Shown here in pieces: positions 37,157 through 44,899 of a stretch of 64,000 bases of DNA. A program made the position numbers and the translations under genes. Within the stretch, counting starts at the first letter, position 1. Each line of letters begins with the position of its first letter. The DNA is taken from contig NZ_JAFRDR010000007.1 in the NCBI RefSeq assembly GCF_017377795.1, positions 124,001-188,000 of the forward strand, read 5' to 3'. Origin of the DNA: Williamsia soli. GTDB lineage: Bacteria > Actinomycetota > Actinomycetes > Mycobacteriales > Mycobacteriaceae. The notes beneath the pieces are model-generated. The model was not told where the DNA came from and did not search any database. It was given only the letters and a program-made list of their open reading frames with translations.

Positions 37157-38817
37157 TGCGTGACCCAGGCGTCATAGAACGTCGGGAACGCCTGCGGCTC
37201 GAACTTCACACCCTGCACGTTGTTGCTGCGGCCGAGTGCGTAGTTGAAGACGTACACCGGGAAGACTGCAGCGTCGTCAGCGATCTGCTGCTGGGCGCGG
37301 CCGTAGATCGCCGACTGCTTGGCCAGGTCGGTCTCGGCCAGTGCTGCCTTGAGGTCGGCGTCGACGGTCGGGTTCGAGTATCGCGCAAGATTGGTACCGA
37401 AAGAGTCTCTCGGGATGTTGCTCGAGTCCGACAGCGTGCGGAGCGCATCAGGTGAGGCGCGTTGCCAACTGATGTCCAGTACGTCGTATCCGTTGGTGTA
37501 CAGCGCCGTGTAGAAGTCATCGACGGTGATGTTCTTGATCTGGTAATCGGCGCCGAGTTTCTTGGCCGACGATTGCACCTGCTCGAGCAGGGTGTCGCGC
37601 TGTTCACGGGCGTACTCCTTGAGGAAAGGGTGTACGACGGTGAGACGCTTGCCGTTCTTGGTGCGGTATCCCTCGCTGTCACGTCCGGTCCAGCCGGCTT
37701 CGTCGAGGAGCTGGTTGGCCTTGTCCTCGTCGTAGGTGTAGGCGGACTCGCTGTCCTTGTTGTAGCCGACGGTGGCCGGGCTCAGAGTGTTCTTCGCGGG
37801 CTGGAAGACACCGAAGTACAGCTTGTCGACGATGGTGTCCCAGTCGATGCCGGCGCGGAAGGCCTCGCGGACCTTGACGTCGGCGAAGACACCGGCCTCG
37901 GTGTTGGGATAGTAGTTGTAGTTGCCGCCGGGTGCCTGGGCGGTGTCGACGGTGAACCCGGGGGTGTCCTTCAGCTGGGAGACGTTGACCGGCGGCACGC
38001 TGGCGATCGCGTCGACCTGGTTGCTGGTCAGTGCGCCGTAGCGGGACGAGTCCTCGGGGATCTCCTGGATGCTGATCCCCGCCAGGTGCGCCTTTCCGGT
38101 GTGGTCGGCGTTGCCCGGACCCCAGTTGTAATCCTCGTTACGGGTGTACTCGATGCCCTTGTTCGGGGTGTAACCGTTCTCGCTCACGAACGGTCCGGAT
38201 CCGATGATCCTGCTGCACAGCGCATCCGGACTCTGGGTGAGGGTCGACGGCGCCTCGATGCCGAGATACGCCGTGGCCAGCGAGGGGAGGAACGCCGAGT
38301 TCGGTTCGGAGAAGCTGACCTCGACGTGGGTGGGGTCGATGACGTTGGTTCCGGTATACGTGGCAATGGTGTTGGCGGCCAGTTGCGACTTGGTGGCCGG
38401 ATTGACGATGTGGTCGAGGTTCGCCTTGACCGCGTTGCCGTCGAACTTCTCTCCGTTGGAGAACGTCACGTCATCACGCAGCGTGAACGAATAGGTGAGC
38501 TGATCGGGCGAAACGCTCCATTCGGTCGCCAGCCACGGATCGAGCGTGCCGTCCTCGTTGAGCGCGACCAGCGAATCGAGGATCGGCCGGGTGTAGAAGC
38601 CGGCGATATCGGCTGGACTCTGATGCGGATCGATGCAACCGCCCGGACCCGACGCACTGGCGAACCGCAATGTCCCGCCGTCGACGGGATCGCCCGTGGC
38701 GGTTGCCGACTCGCTGCTGTTCCCCGAGCTACAGGCGCTGGCGATGAGTCCGATCGAGACGGCAGCGAGGACGGCGGCCTGCGATCGGTGTCTGAAGCGA
38801 CCGGGTGGTCGGGACAT
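37153..38817 (-). CDS. SBP_bac_5 substrate-binding lipoprotein of the peptide-type ABC importer
   Basis: This 554-residue extracellular binding protein has a cleavable lipoprotein signal: RRHRSQ-like basic start, hydrophobic AAVLAAVSIGLIASAC lipobox, then a Ser/Thr-rich linker. The mature part has the family 5 features LRFASASGPGGCIDPHQS, YSFTLRDDVTFSNGEKFDGN and LDISWQRASPDALRTL. Ligands of this family include peptides, opines, nickel chelates and glutathione, so a sulfur-containing peptide or conjugate is plausible given the riboswitch. ATG at 38817 has AGGAGAG seven bases upstream; the extension to 38847 lacks one. First gene of the operon. Confidence 0.9.
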   Translation of the reverse strand: MSRPPGRFRHRSQAAVLAAVSIGLIASACSSGNSSESATATGDPVDGGTLRFASASGPGGCIDPHQSPADIAGFYTRPILDSLVALNEDGTLDPWLATEWSVSPDQLTYSFTLRDDVTFSNGEKFDGNAVKANLDHIVNPATKSQLAANTIATYTGTNVIDPTHVEVSFSEPNSAFLPSLATAYLGIEAPSTLTQSPDALCSRIIGSGPFVSENGYTPNKGIEYTRNEDYNWGPGNADHTGKAHLAGISIQEIPEDSSRYGALTSNQVDAIASVPPVNVSQLKDTPGFTVDTAQAPGGNYNYYPNTEAGVFADVKVREAFRAGIDWDTIVDKLYFGVFQPAKNTLSPATVGYNKDSESAYTYDEDKANQLLDEAGWTGRDSEGYRTKNGKRLTVVHPFLKEYAREQRDTLLEQVQSSAKKLGADYQIKNITVDDFYTALYTNGYDVLDISWQRASPDALRTLSDSSNIPRDSFGTNLARYSNPTVDADLKAALAETDLAKQSAIYGRAQQQIADDAAVFPVYVFNYALGRSNNVQGVKFEPQAFPTFYDAWVTQ

Positions 38818-38951
38818 GGGTGCTCTCCTGAGGTGATGGGTGGACACTGATGCAACTGAGACCGCGCACAGGCAGGCGTGAGCGGTACGGGGTGAGGCGA
38901 ACCGACTTCATCGGCCGGGTATGGCTGAACATCGAACTCCCGAAATCTCTC

Positions 38952-38971
38952 GGGTTCGCATGTGTGAACCC
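38952..38971 (-). promoter_or_regulatory. Probable expression-platform hairpin of the minus-strand SAM-IV riboswitch
   Basis: Read on the minus strand, GGGTTCACA and TGCGAACCC form a nine-pair stem (one mismatch) around a two-base centre. Its 5' arm begins in the GCGCGGG strand that ends the riboswitch, so aptamer folding and this hairpin compete. The start codon is about 135 bp further downstream, so control is more likely at transcription than at the ribosome site. Confidence 0.45.
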
Positions 38972-39086
38972 GCGCTTGCTCCATGCCCGTTGCGGACTGG
39001 AGCCGTGTCTTTTATCCAGGGCACCCCGCCGCGGTGGAGGGTTGCCGACCAGCCAGCTGGAACTTGGCACTGGTACTCGTTGACAC
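38967..39086 (-). ncRNA. SAM-IV riboswitch controlling the organosulfur-type ABC/monooxygenase operon
   Basis: On the minus strand the aptamer begins with GTGTCAACGAG and its P1 partner GACAC. The conserved core GGTCGGCAACCCTCCACCGC followed by GGCGGGGTGCCC is the SAM-binding four-way region, and the 3' pseudoknot strand reads GCAAGCGCGGG. These match the published SAM-IV consensus known almost only from Actinobacteria. It lies 150 bp upstream of the binding-protein ATG, in the leader of the ten-gene operon. SAM-IV RNAs switch sulfur-metabolism genes off when S-adenosylmethionine is plentiful. Confidence 0.92.
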
Positions 39087-39176
39087 ATGGCAGTCGAAGT
39101 CCACCAAAGGGTTTGGAGTCGACCGCCTGAACAGAAGGGTACGCAGAGTCGCCGCAGAATCAATAATTCGTAGGCA

Positions 39177-39191
39177 CTTCGAATCTCGAAG
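39177..39191. promoter_or_regulatory. 15-bp palindrome between the two SAM-IV riboswitches
   Basis: CTTCGA-ATC-TCGAAG is a perfect 6-bp-arm inverted repeat in the 210-bp segment that must hold both divergent promoters. It is a candidate operator for an additional protein regulator of both units. Confidence 0.35.
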
Positions 39192-39296
39192 AACTTAATC
39201 TGGCGCCCGTTTGTCATCAGAGGCTATGGCGCCCCGGGAAAGGTGCCGACGGGCGGGCACTGGCGTCTACGGAGCCTGTTTGTTAGCATTCGTCTC

Positions 39297-39408
39297 GGTC
39301 ACGAGTATCAGCGCACAGCCCCGGCTTGCTGATCGGCAACCCTCCACCGCGGCGGGGTGCTCCGGGTGATGACCTGGCCGTCTCGAACCTGAGCCGGCAA
39401 GCGCGGAC
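39297..39408 (+). ncRNA. SAM-IV riboswitch controlling the SufS-like cysteine desulfurase gene
   Basis: The aptamer starts GGTCACGAGTATCAGC and pairs with GTGATGACC (39365-39373) to form P1. The core GATCGGCAACCCTCCACCGC and GGCGGGGTGCTCCG match SAM-IV closely, including the CCCCGGCTTGCTG hairpin; the 3' pseudoknot strand is GGCAAGCGCGGAC. A small hairpin CGGAC/GTCCG (39404-39420) overlaps the 3' strand and may be part of the switch. A TAGCAT -10-like box lies about 8 bp upstream (39284-39289). The next gene starts at 39487. Confidence 0.94.
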
Positions 39409-39486
39409 CCCCCACGTCCGGTAATCGCAGTTCCGTTCTGCGACCCCTGTGCGTGGTGGTGTCCAACGAGACACCGGAGGAAGACA

Positions 39487-40698
39487 TTGAGTATCGCGAC
39501 AGAACTCGCTCGTGCGGCGAAAGCCATTGCAGAGGTAGAAGGTTCGGACCTGCAAGCACCATTGGCCGATGGTTCGACCACTCGCTACGTCAACTTCGAC
39601 TACGCGGCCAGCGCGCCGGCACTCCGAAGCGCCGTCACGCGGATCCACGAGTTGTTGCCGACCTATTCGAGCGTCCATCGGGGCGCCGGGTACGCCTCGC
39701 AGGTCACCACACAGGCGTATGAGGACGCCCGGGCAGTCGTGACGGAGTTCGTCGGAGCCGCCGGAGACCAGTGCCTGGTCTTCACCCGCAACACCACCGA
39801 CTCCTTGAATCTGTTGGCCGGCTGCGTGCCCGGCCCGGTGGTGGTCCTGGACATCGAACATCATTCGAACCTGTTGCCGTGGAAACAGTCCCACGTTGTC
39901 CAGGCCGGCGACAGCATCGGCGAAACGATCGCGCGGGTGGACATCGAGCTACAGCGTACGGGCGCAGCCCTGTTGGCGGTAACGGGTGCATCCAACGTCA
40001 CCGGGGAGATCCTGCCGATCCGCCGGCTCGCCGATCTGGCACATTCGAGGGGCGCGCGAATCGTGGTCGACGGTGCTCAGCTCGTTCCTCATAGGAGGGT
40101 GTCCCTGGCCGCCGACGGCATCGACTACCTGGCCTTCTCCGGCCACAAGGTGTACGCGCCGTTCGGCGCAGGTGTGCTGGTCGGCCGGCGGGATTGGCTC
40201 GATGCCGCGGCGGCTTACTTGGCCGGAGGGGGTGCGGTCCGCAACGTCACGGTCGATCGAACGGAGTGGGCTCCTGCGCCTGCCCGCCACGAAGGTGGAT
40301 CGCCCAACGTCCTCGGCGCGGCCGCGTTGGCGGCGGCGTGCCAGGAGATCAATTCTCTCGGAGATGCGGCGGCGCAGCATGAATCGGCGCTCACCGACCA
40401 TTTGCGCTGGGGTCTCGCCGACATCCCAGGCGTTGAGGTGCTGAAGATTTTTCACGACGTCGTGGACTCGGTCGGTGTCGTCAGCTTTGTTGTCGAAGGT
40501 CATCGGGCGGTAGATGTGGCGCGGTATCTGTCCACAGAACACGGCATCGGGGTGCGGGACGGCCGGTTCTGCGCTCATCCGCTGCTGGGCCGACTAGGCC
40601 ACGGCGACGGAGCAGTTCGGGCCAGCCTTGGCCTGGGCTCGAGTTCCGCCGACGTCGAGGTGCTGCTGTCCGCGCTCGCGCGGTACGCCGCCCGGTGA
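39487..40698 (+). CDS. SufS/CsdA-like class V aminotransferase (cysteine desulfurase-like)
   Basis: This 403-residue PLP enzyme has the cofactor lysine K221 in AFSGHKVYAPFG, the EHHSNLLPW histidine that stacks on PLP, and C362 in VRDGRFCAHPLL, the catalytic sulfur-accepting cysteine position of group II cysteine desulfurases. It could release sulfur or sulfide from cysteine or a cysteine derivative. The start is TTG at 39487, backed by GGAGGAAG five bases upstream. It is transcribed from a SAM-IV riboswitch leader and is not next to suf genes, which points to a sulfur-assimilation rather than a general Fe-S role. Confidence 0.85.
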   Translation: MSIATELARAAKAIAEVEGSDLQAPLADGSTTRYVNFDYAASAPALRSAVTRIHELLPTYSSVHRGAGYASQVTTQAYEDARAVVTEFVGAAGDQCLVFTRNTTDSLNLLAGCVPGPVVVLDIEHHSNLLPWKQSHVVQAGDSIGETIARVDIELQRTGAALLAVTGASNVTGEILPIRRLADLAHSRGARIVVDGAQLVPHRRVSLAADGIDYLAFSGHKVYAPFGAGVLVGRRDWLDAAAAYLAGGGAVRNVTVDRTEWAPAPARHEGGSPNVLGAAALAAACQEINSLGDAAAQHESALTDHLRWGLADIPGVEVLKIFHDVVDSVGVVSFVVEGHRAVDVARYLSTEHGIGVRDGRFCAHPLLGRLGHGDGAVRASLGLGSSSADVEVLLSALARYAAR

Positions 40699-40704
40699 CC
40701 GACC

Positions 40705-40733
40705 GCCGAGCGTGCCAGGACGGCACGCTCGGC
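40705..40733. terminator. Bidirectional terminator between the desulfurase and htpG
   Basis: A perfect 12-bp stem, GCCGAGCGTGCC paired with GGCACGCTCGGC, with a five-base loop sits in the 52-bp gap between these convergent genes. Confidence 0.85.
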
Positions 40734-40750
40734 GCACTGGCCGGGTGTGT

Positions 40751-42718
40751 TCAGTCCCCGGTCACAGTCCTTGTCAGCAGGTTGGCGAGGGTCTTGCTGA
40801 ACGCGGCCGGCTGTGTCGGGCTACCGCCTTCGGCCAGCAGTGCAGCACCGTAGAGCAACTCTGCAGTCTCCCGGAGGGCAGCGTCGTCGCCGCGGTCGGC
40901 GAACGCCTTCTGCAATCCCGACGTCAGGGCGTGGTCGGGGTTGAGTTCGAGGATGCGCTTGCTCTCGGGCATGGGGATCCCGGAGTCGCGATACATCTTC
41001 TCGAGCGCCGGTGAAAGGCTCTGTGCCTCACCAACGATGCACGCCGCCGAGTCGGTCAACCGCGACGACAGGCGCACCTGGCTGACATCGTCGACGAGCA
41101 CGCCGGTCAGCCACGTCAGCAGCTCGGCGAACTGCTCGTTGTCCTTCTTGTCGTCGTCTTCCTTGTCGGTCTCGTCACTCAGATCGACCTCGCCCTTGGC
41201 GACCGACTGCAACGGCTTGCCCTCGAAGTCGGGAATCGACTGGATCCACATCTCGTCGATGGGATCGGTCAGCAGCAGCACCTCGAGGCCCTTGGCCTTG
41301 AACGCCTCGAGATGTGGGGAGCGCTCGATCTGCTCCCGCGACTCGCCGGTGGCGTAGAAGATCTGACTCTGGGTGTCCTTCATCCGCTCGACGTACTCGG
41401 CCAGCGATGTCGCCGTGTCGACCGAGTGGGTGGAGCTCAGCGAGGTGATGGCCAGCAGGGCATCGCGATTGTCGACGTCCTGCAACAGACCTTCTTTGAG
41501 GACGCGGCCGTACTGCGACCACAGGGTGTCGTACTTCTCGCGATCGTTCGCGCGGAGGTCCTTGATGACCGACAAGACCTTTTTGGTGAGCCGTCGTCGG
41601 ATCGCCTTGATCTGACGGTCCTGCTGCAGGATCTCGCGGGAGACGTTGAGCGACAGATCCTGCGCGTCCACCAAACCCTTGACGAAGCGCAGGTATTCGG
41701 GCATCAGCTCTTCGCAGTCGTCCATGATGAACACCCGCTTGACGTACAACTGCACGCCCGCCTTGTGTTCGCGCATGAACAGATCGAACGGCGCGGTCGA
41801 CGGGATGAACAGCAGGGCCTGGTACTCGAACGTGCCCTCGGCCTTCATCGGGATGATCTCGAGCGGGTCGTCCCATGCGTGGCTGACGTGGCGGTAGAAC
41901 TCTGCGTACTCCTCGTCGGTGACCTCGGACCGAGGCCGGGTCCACAGCGCCTTCTGCGAGTTCAGTGTCTCGGTGACGTGAGTAGGTGCCGGCTCGGTGT
42001 CCTCCGTAGTCTCGGCGTCGGCGTCCTCATCAGTCTCCGGCGCCGGGGGAGCAGGTGGCGCGGGCACGTCCATGCGGATCGGCCACGATATGAAGTCGGA
42101 GTACTTCTTCACCAACTGGCGGATCTGCGACACCGACGCGTAGTCGTGGAGGTCGTCTTCGGCATCCTCGGGCTTGAGATACAACGTGACCGTGGTGCCC
42201 TGTGGGGCATCCGTCACGTCTTCGATCGTGTATGTGCCCTCGCCCGCCGACTCCCAGCGCGTGGCCTGCTCCTCGCCGGCCTTGCGGGTCAGCAGGGTGA
42301 CCTTGTCTGCGACCATGAACGTCGAGTAGAAGCCGATGCCGAACTGGCCGATCAGCTCCTCTGATGCCGCGGAGTCCTTCGCCTCTTTCAGCTTTTTTCG
42401 GACTTCCGCGGTGCCCGACTTCGCGAGCGTGCCGATGAGGTCGACGACCTCGGAGCGGGACATGCCGATGCCGTTGTCGGAGAGGGTGAAGGTCCGGGCC
42501 TCGGGATCCAGTGTGATCTGGATGTGCAGATCGGAGGTATCCGCCGCGAGGTCCTTGTTGCGGTAGGTCTCCATGCGCAGCTTGTCGAGGGCGTCCGATG
42601 AGTTGGACACCAGCTCACGCAGGAAAGAATCCTTGTTCGAGTAGACCGAATGGATCATGAGGTCGAGCAATTGCCGCGTCTCCGCGGCAAACTCCATCTC
42701 TTCGACCTGAGCGCTCAC
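40751..42718 (-). CDS. htpG: Hsp90-family molecular chaperone HtpG
   Basis: This 655-residue cytoplasmic chaperone has the GHKL ATP-binding motifs: RELVSNSSDALDKLR with the ATP-contact asparagine, SDNGIGM and IGQFGIGFYSTFMVAD. A charged, proline-rich linker (residues about 220-255, rich in D/E) separates the N and middle domains; the middle-domain LNVSREILQQDRQIKAIRRR is conserved. It acts as a dimer in folding and stress response. It is a single gene convergent with the desulfurase and divergent from the DUF4166 gene. Confidence 0.95.
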   Translation of the reverse strand: MSAQVEEMEFAAETRQLLDLMIHSVYSNKDSFLRELVSNSSDALDKLRMETYRNKDLAADTSDLHIQITLDPEARTFTLSDNGIGMSRSEVVDLIGTLAKSGTAEVRKKLKEAKDSAASEELIGQFGIGFYSTFMVADKVTLLTRKAGEEQATRWESAGEGTYTIEDVTDAPQGTTVTLYLKPEDAEDDLHDYASVSQIRQLVKKYSDFISWPIRMDVPAPPAPPAPETDEDADAETTEDTEPAPTHVTETLNSQKALWTRPRSEVTDEEYAEFYRHVSHAWDDPLEIIPMKAEGTFEYQALLFIPSTAPFDLFMREHKAGVQLYVKRVFIMDDCEELMPEYLRFVKGLVDAQDLSLNVSREILQQDRQIKAIRRRLTKKVLSVIKDLRANDREKYDTLWSQYGRVLKEGLLQDVDNRDALLAITSLSSTHSVDTATSLAEYVERMKDTQSQIFYATGESREQIERSPHLEAFKAKGLEVLLLTDPIDEMWIQSIPDFEGKPLQSVAKGEVDLSDETDKEDDDKKDNEQFAELLTWLTGVLVDDVSQVRLSSRLTDSAACIVGEAQSLSPALEKMYRDSGIPMPESKRILELNPDHALTSGLQKAFADRGDDAALRETAELLYGAALLAEGGSPTQPAAFSKTLANLLTRTVTGD

Positions 42719-42849
42719 GTTGAAGCTCCTTGGGGTGTTGTGCTTGTAGTTGGTGCGTGGAGTTGTTGCGTGCTCCGACCGATCATTTTATGCAGGCGGG
42801 TCGTAGTACATTCAGACCTCATGTCTGGTACCCCCATCCGGCGGCAGCC

Positions 42850-43521
42850 GTGAGCCCGGTCATCCAGAACGTGCTCGGTCGGGAATTCGAGAATCTGCAT
42901 CCCAATCTGCAATGGCGATATGGGATCGATTCCACCTCTCAACTCTCCCAGGCCTCGCACGGGATCATGGAGTCGGTGTACAGCTCGCCCGTCGTAGCCA
43001 CCGGTCTGCGTCATTTCGGAAAGCGCAACGCGATGCCGATCAGGACGAGCCGACTCGTTCCTTTCACGATGCACAACTACTGCTATCGGGACGAACTCGG
43101 TCGCGAATCCCTGGCGGTGATGCGGTCGCTGAACTACACCAGCGGCGCGCATGGACTCAATTCGCTGCTCGTGGACGGCAAGGAAGGCCTGGTGGACTAT
43201 TTCGGCGACGGGCCGGAACTGCTGTGGCCCATCGAGGCGTCGGTCGACCGGCACGGGTCGCTGGTGTTCGAGAGCGGACCGATGCGTCTGCTGGCGGGTC
43301 CGAAGATCGGGATGCGCGGTTTCATGGCCGCCCGCATGCAGTACATCGAGGGATGGGACGACGCGCACAATCGCTTTCGCGTCGACGCGACCGTCCGCAA
43401 CCCGGTTCTCGGGGAGCTCATCCACTACCGGGGCTGGTTCACGACCCACGACGAGCCGTGCTCCTTGCGGGAGATCCCCGACGAGGCCTGGCCGGTCCGC
43501 CTGGAGGCGCGCGAGCGTTGA
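42850..43521 (+). CDS. DUF4166-family protein
   Basis: This protein of about 223 residues opens SPVIQNVLGREFENLHPNLQ and contains MRFG/RGFMAARMQYIEGW-type segments, matching the DUF4166 family, whose function is unknown. No signal peptide or clear membrane segment is visible. I chose GTG at 42850 because it gives the usual family N terminus; an in-frame ATG at 42790 lacks a ribosome site. The stop codon lies inside a strong hairpin. Alone between divergent htpG and the convergent monooxygenase pair. Confidence 0.65.
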   Translation: MSPVIQNVLGREFENLHPNLQWRYGIDSTSQLSQASHGIMESVYSSPVVATGLRHFGKRNAMPIRTSRLVPFTMHNYCYRDELGRESLAVMRSLNYTSGAHGLNSLLVDGKEGLVDYFGDGPELLWPIEASVDRHGSLVFESGPMRLLAGPKIGMRGFMAARMQYIEGWDDAHNRFRVDATVRNPVLGELIHYRGWFTTHDEPCSLREIPDEAWPVRLEARER

Positions 43522-43539
43522 ACTCGCCTCGCGCGCCTC
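43504..43539. terminator. Hairpin terminator between the DUF4166 and monooxygenase genes
   Basis: GAGGCGCGCGAG (43504-43515) pairs perfectly with CTCGCGCGCCTC (43528-43539) across a 12-base loop. It overlaps the last codons of the DUF4166 gene and precedes the end of the convergent monooxygenase gene by 10 bp. Confidence 0.7.
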
Positions 43540-43549
43540 GGTCGGCGCG

Positions 43550-44899
43550 TCAGACTCCCGCGACCGCAGACCGGGTCAGCCCGAGGTGATCGCGCAGGGT
43601 CTCGCCCTCGTACTCGGTGCGGTAGACGCCCTTTTCCTGCAGGAGGGGGACGACCGTGTCCGCGAACTCGTCGAGCCCACCCGGGGTGATGTGCGGGACG
43701 AGGATGAACCCGTCGCTGGCGTCGGCCTGGACGAAGTCGTTGATCGTGTCGGCCACGGTCTGTGGCGAACCGATGAACGACTGCCGGCCGGTGACCTCGA
43801 TGATCAGTTCCCTGGTCGTCAGGTTCTCGGCTTCGGCCCGCGCCCGCCATTCGGCCGCGACATCGCGCGGATCGCGGTGGATCCGGACACTGGCCCGGCC
43901 CTTCGCGACGGTGTTCTCACCGGGCAGCGGATCGATGGTCGGTAGCGGACCATCGGGGTCGTGGTCGGAGAGATCGCGGTTCCACAATTGCTCGAGGAAC
44001 TTGATCGCCGTCTGACCACTGACCTGCTGGAGCCGGATCTCGTGCGCGCGCTCGGCAGCGTCGGCATCGGTGTCGCCGAGGACGAACGTCGCGGCGGGCA
44101 AGATCAGCAGATCGCCGTGGCTGCGGCCGTACGTCGCGAGCCTGCCCTTGACGTCCTTGTAGAACGCCTGGCCGTCGTCGAGAGTCGAGTGCCGGGAGAA
44201 GATGGCGTCGGCCCGCGCGGCAGCGAACTCGCGGCCGTCCTCTGAATCGCCTGCCTGAAAGATGACCGGGCGTCCCTGGGGACTGCGCGGGACATTGAAC
44301 TGACCGGCGATGTCGAACTGATCGTCGGAGTGGGCGAACGATCCGACGTCGGGACGGCGCAGAAAAGTTCCTGACTCCTTGTCGGCGACGATGTCGTCGG
44401 CCTGCCAGGAGTCCCAGAGTTCAATCGCGACCTCCAGGAATTTCCTGGCCCTGCCGTAGCGCTCGTCCTTGGGCAGATAGCCGCCGCGACGGAAGTTCTC
44501 GCCGGTGAACTCGTCCCATGAGGTGACGACGTTCCACGCCGCCCGGCCGTCTGTGAGGTGGTCGAGGCTGGCGAACTGGCGGGCCACCTCGTAGGGCTCG
44601 TTGAAGGTGGAATTGATGGTGCCCGTCAGGCCGAGCTTGTCGGTGACGGCCGCCAGTGCCGCGAGGATGGTGAAGGTGTCCGGGCGCCCCACGACGTCGA
44701 GGTCATAGATCACGCCGTTCTGTTCGCGCAGACGCAGACCCTCTGCCAAGAACAGGAAGTCGAACTTGGCGCGTTCGGCGGTCTTGGCGAAATGGGTGAA
44801 CGAGTCGAACTCGATGTGACTGCCCGCGGCCGGGTCGCTCCAGACCGTGGTGTTGTTGACTCCGGGGAAATGTGCAGCCAGGTGAACTTGCTTGGTCAT
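43550..44899 (-). CDS. NtaA/SnaA-family flavin monooxygenase, paralogue of the 28892-30286 enzyme
   Basis: This 449-residue LLM-class enzyme aligns over its full length with the riboswitch-operon enzyme: AHFPGVNNTTVWSDPAAGS, FDFLFLAEGLRLRE, TINSTFNEPYEVARQFASLD and FTGENFRRGGYLPKDERY. It needs FMNH2 from a separate reductase. The ATG at 44899 overlaps the upstream LLM gene stop by four bases, the same arrangement as in the other copy. No SAM-IV aptamer precedes this pair, so its regulation has diverged. The substrate is probably an organosulfur or amine compound related to that of the first pair; this is inference. Confidence 0.85.
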   Translation of the reverse strand: MTKQVHLAAHFPGVNNTTVWSDPAAGSHIEFDSFTHFAKTAERAKFDFLFLAEGLRLREQNGVIYDLDVVGRPDTFTILAALAAVTDKLGLTGTINSTFNEPYEVARQFASLDHLTDGRAAWNVVTSWDEFTGENFRRGGYLPKDERYGRARKFLEVAIELWDSWQADDIVADKESGTFLRRPDVGSFAHSDDQFDIAGQFNVPRSPQGRPVIFQAGDSEDGREFAAARADAIFSRHSTLDDGQAFYKDVKGRLATYGRSHGDLLILPAATFVLGDTDADAAERAHEIRLQQVSGQTAIKFLEQLWNRDLSDHDPDGPLPTIDPLPGENTVAKGRASVRIHRDPRDVAAEWRARAEAENLTTRELIIEVTGRQSFIGSPQTVADTINDFVQADASDGFILVPHITPGGLDEFADTVVPLLQEKGVYRTEYEGETLRDHLGLTRSAVAGV

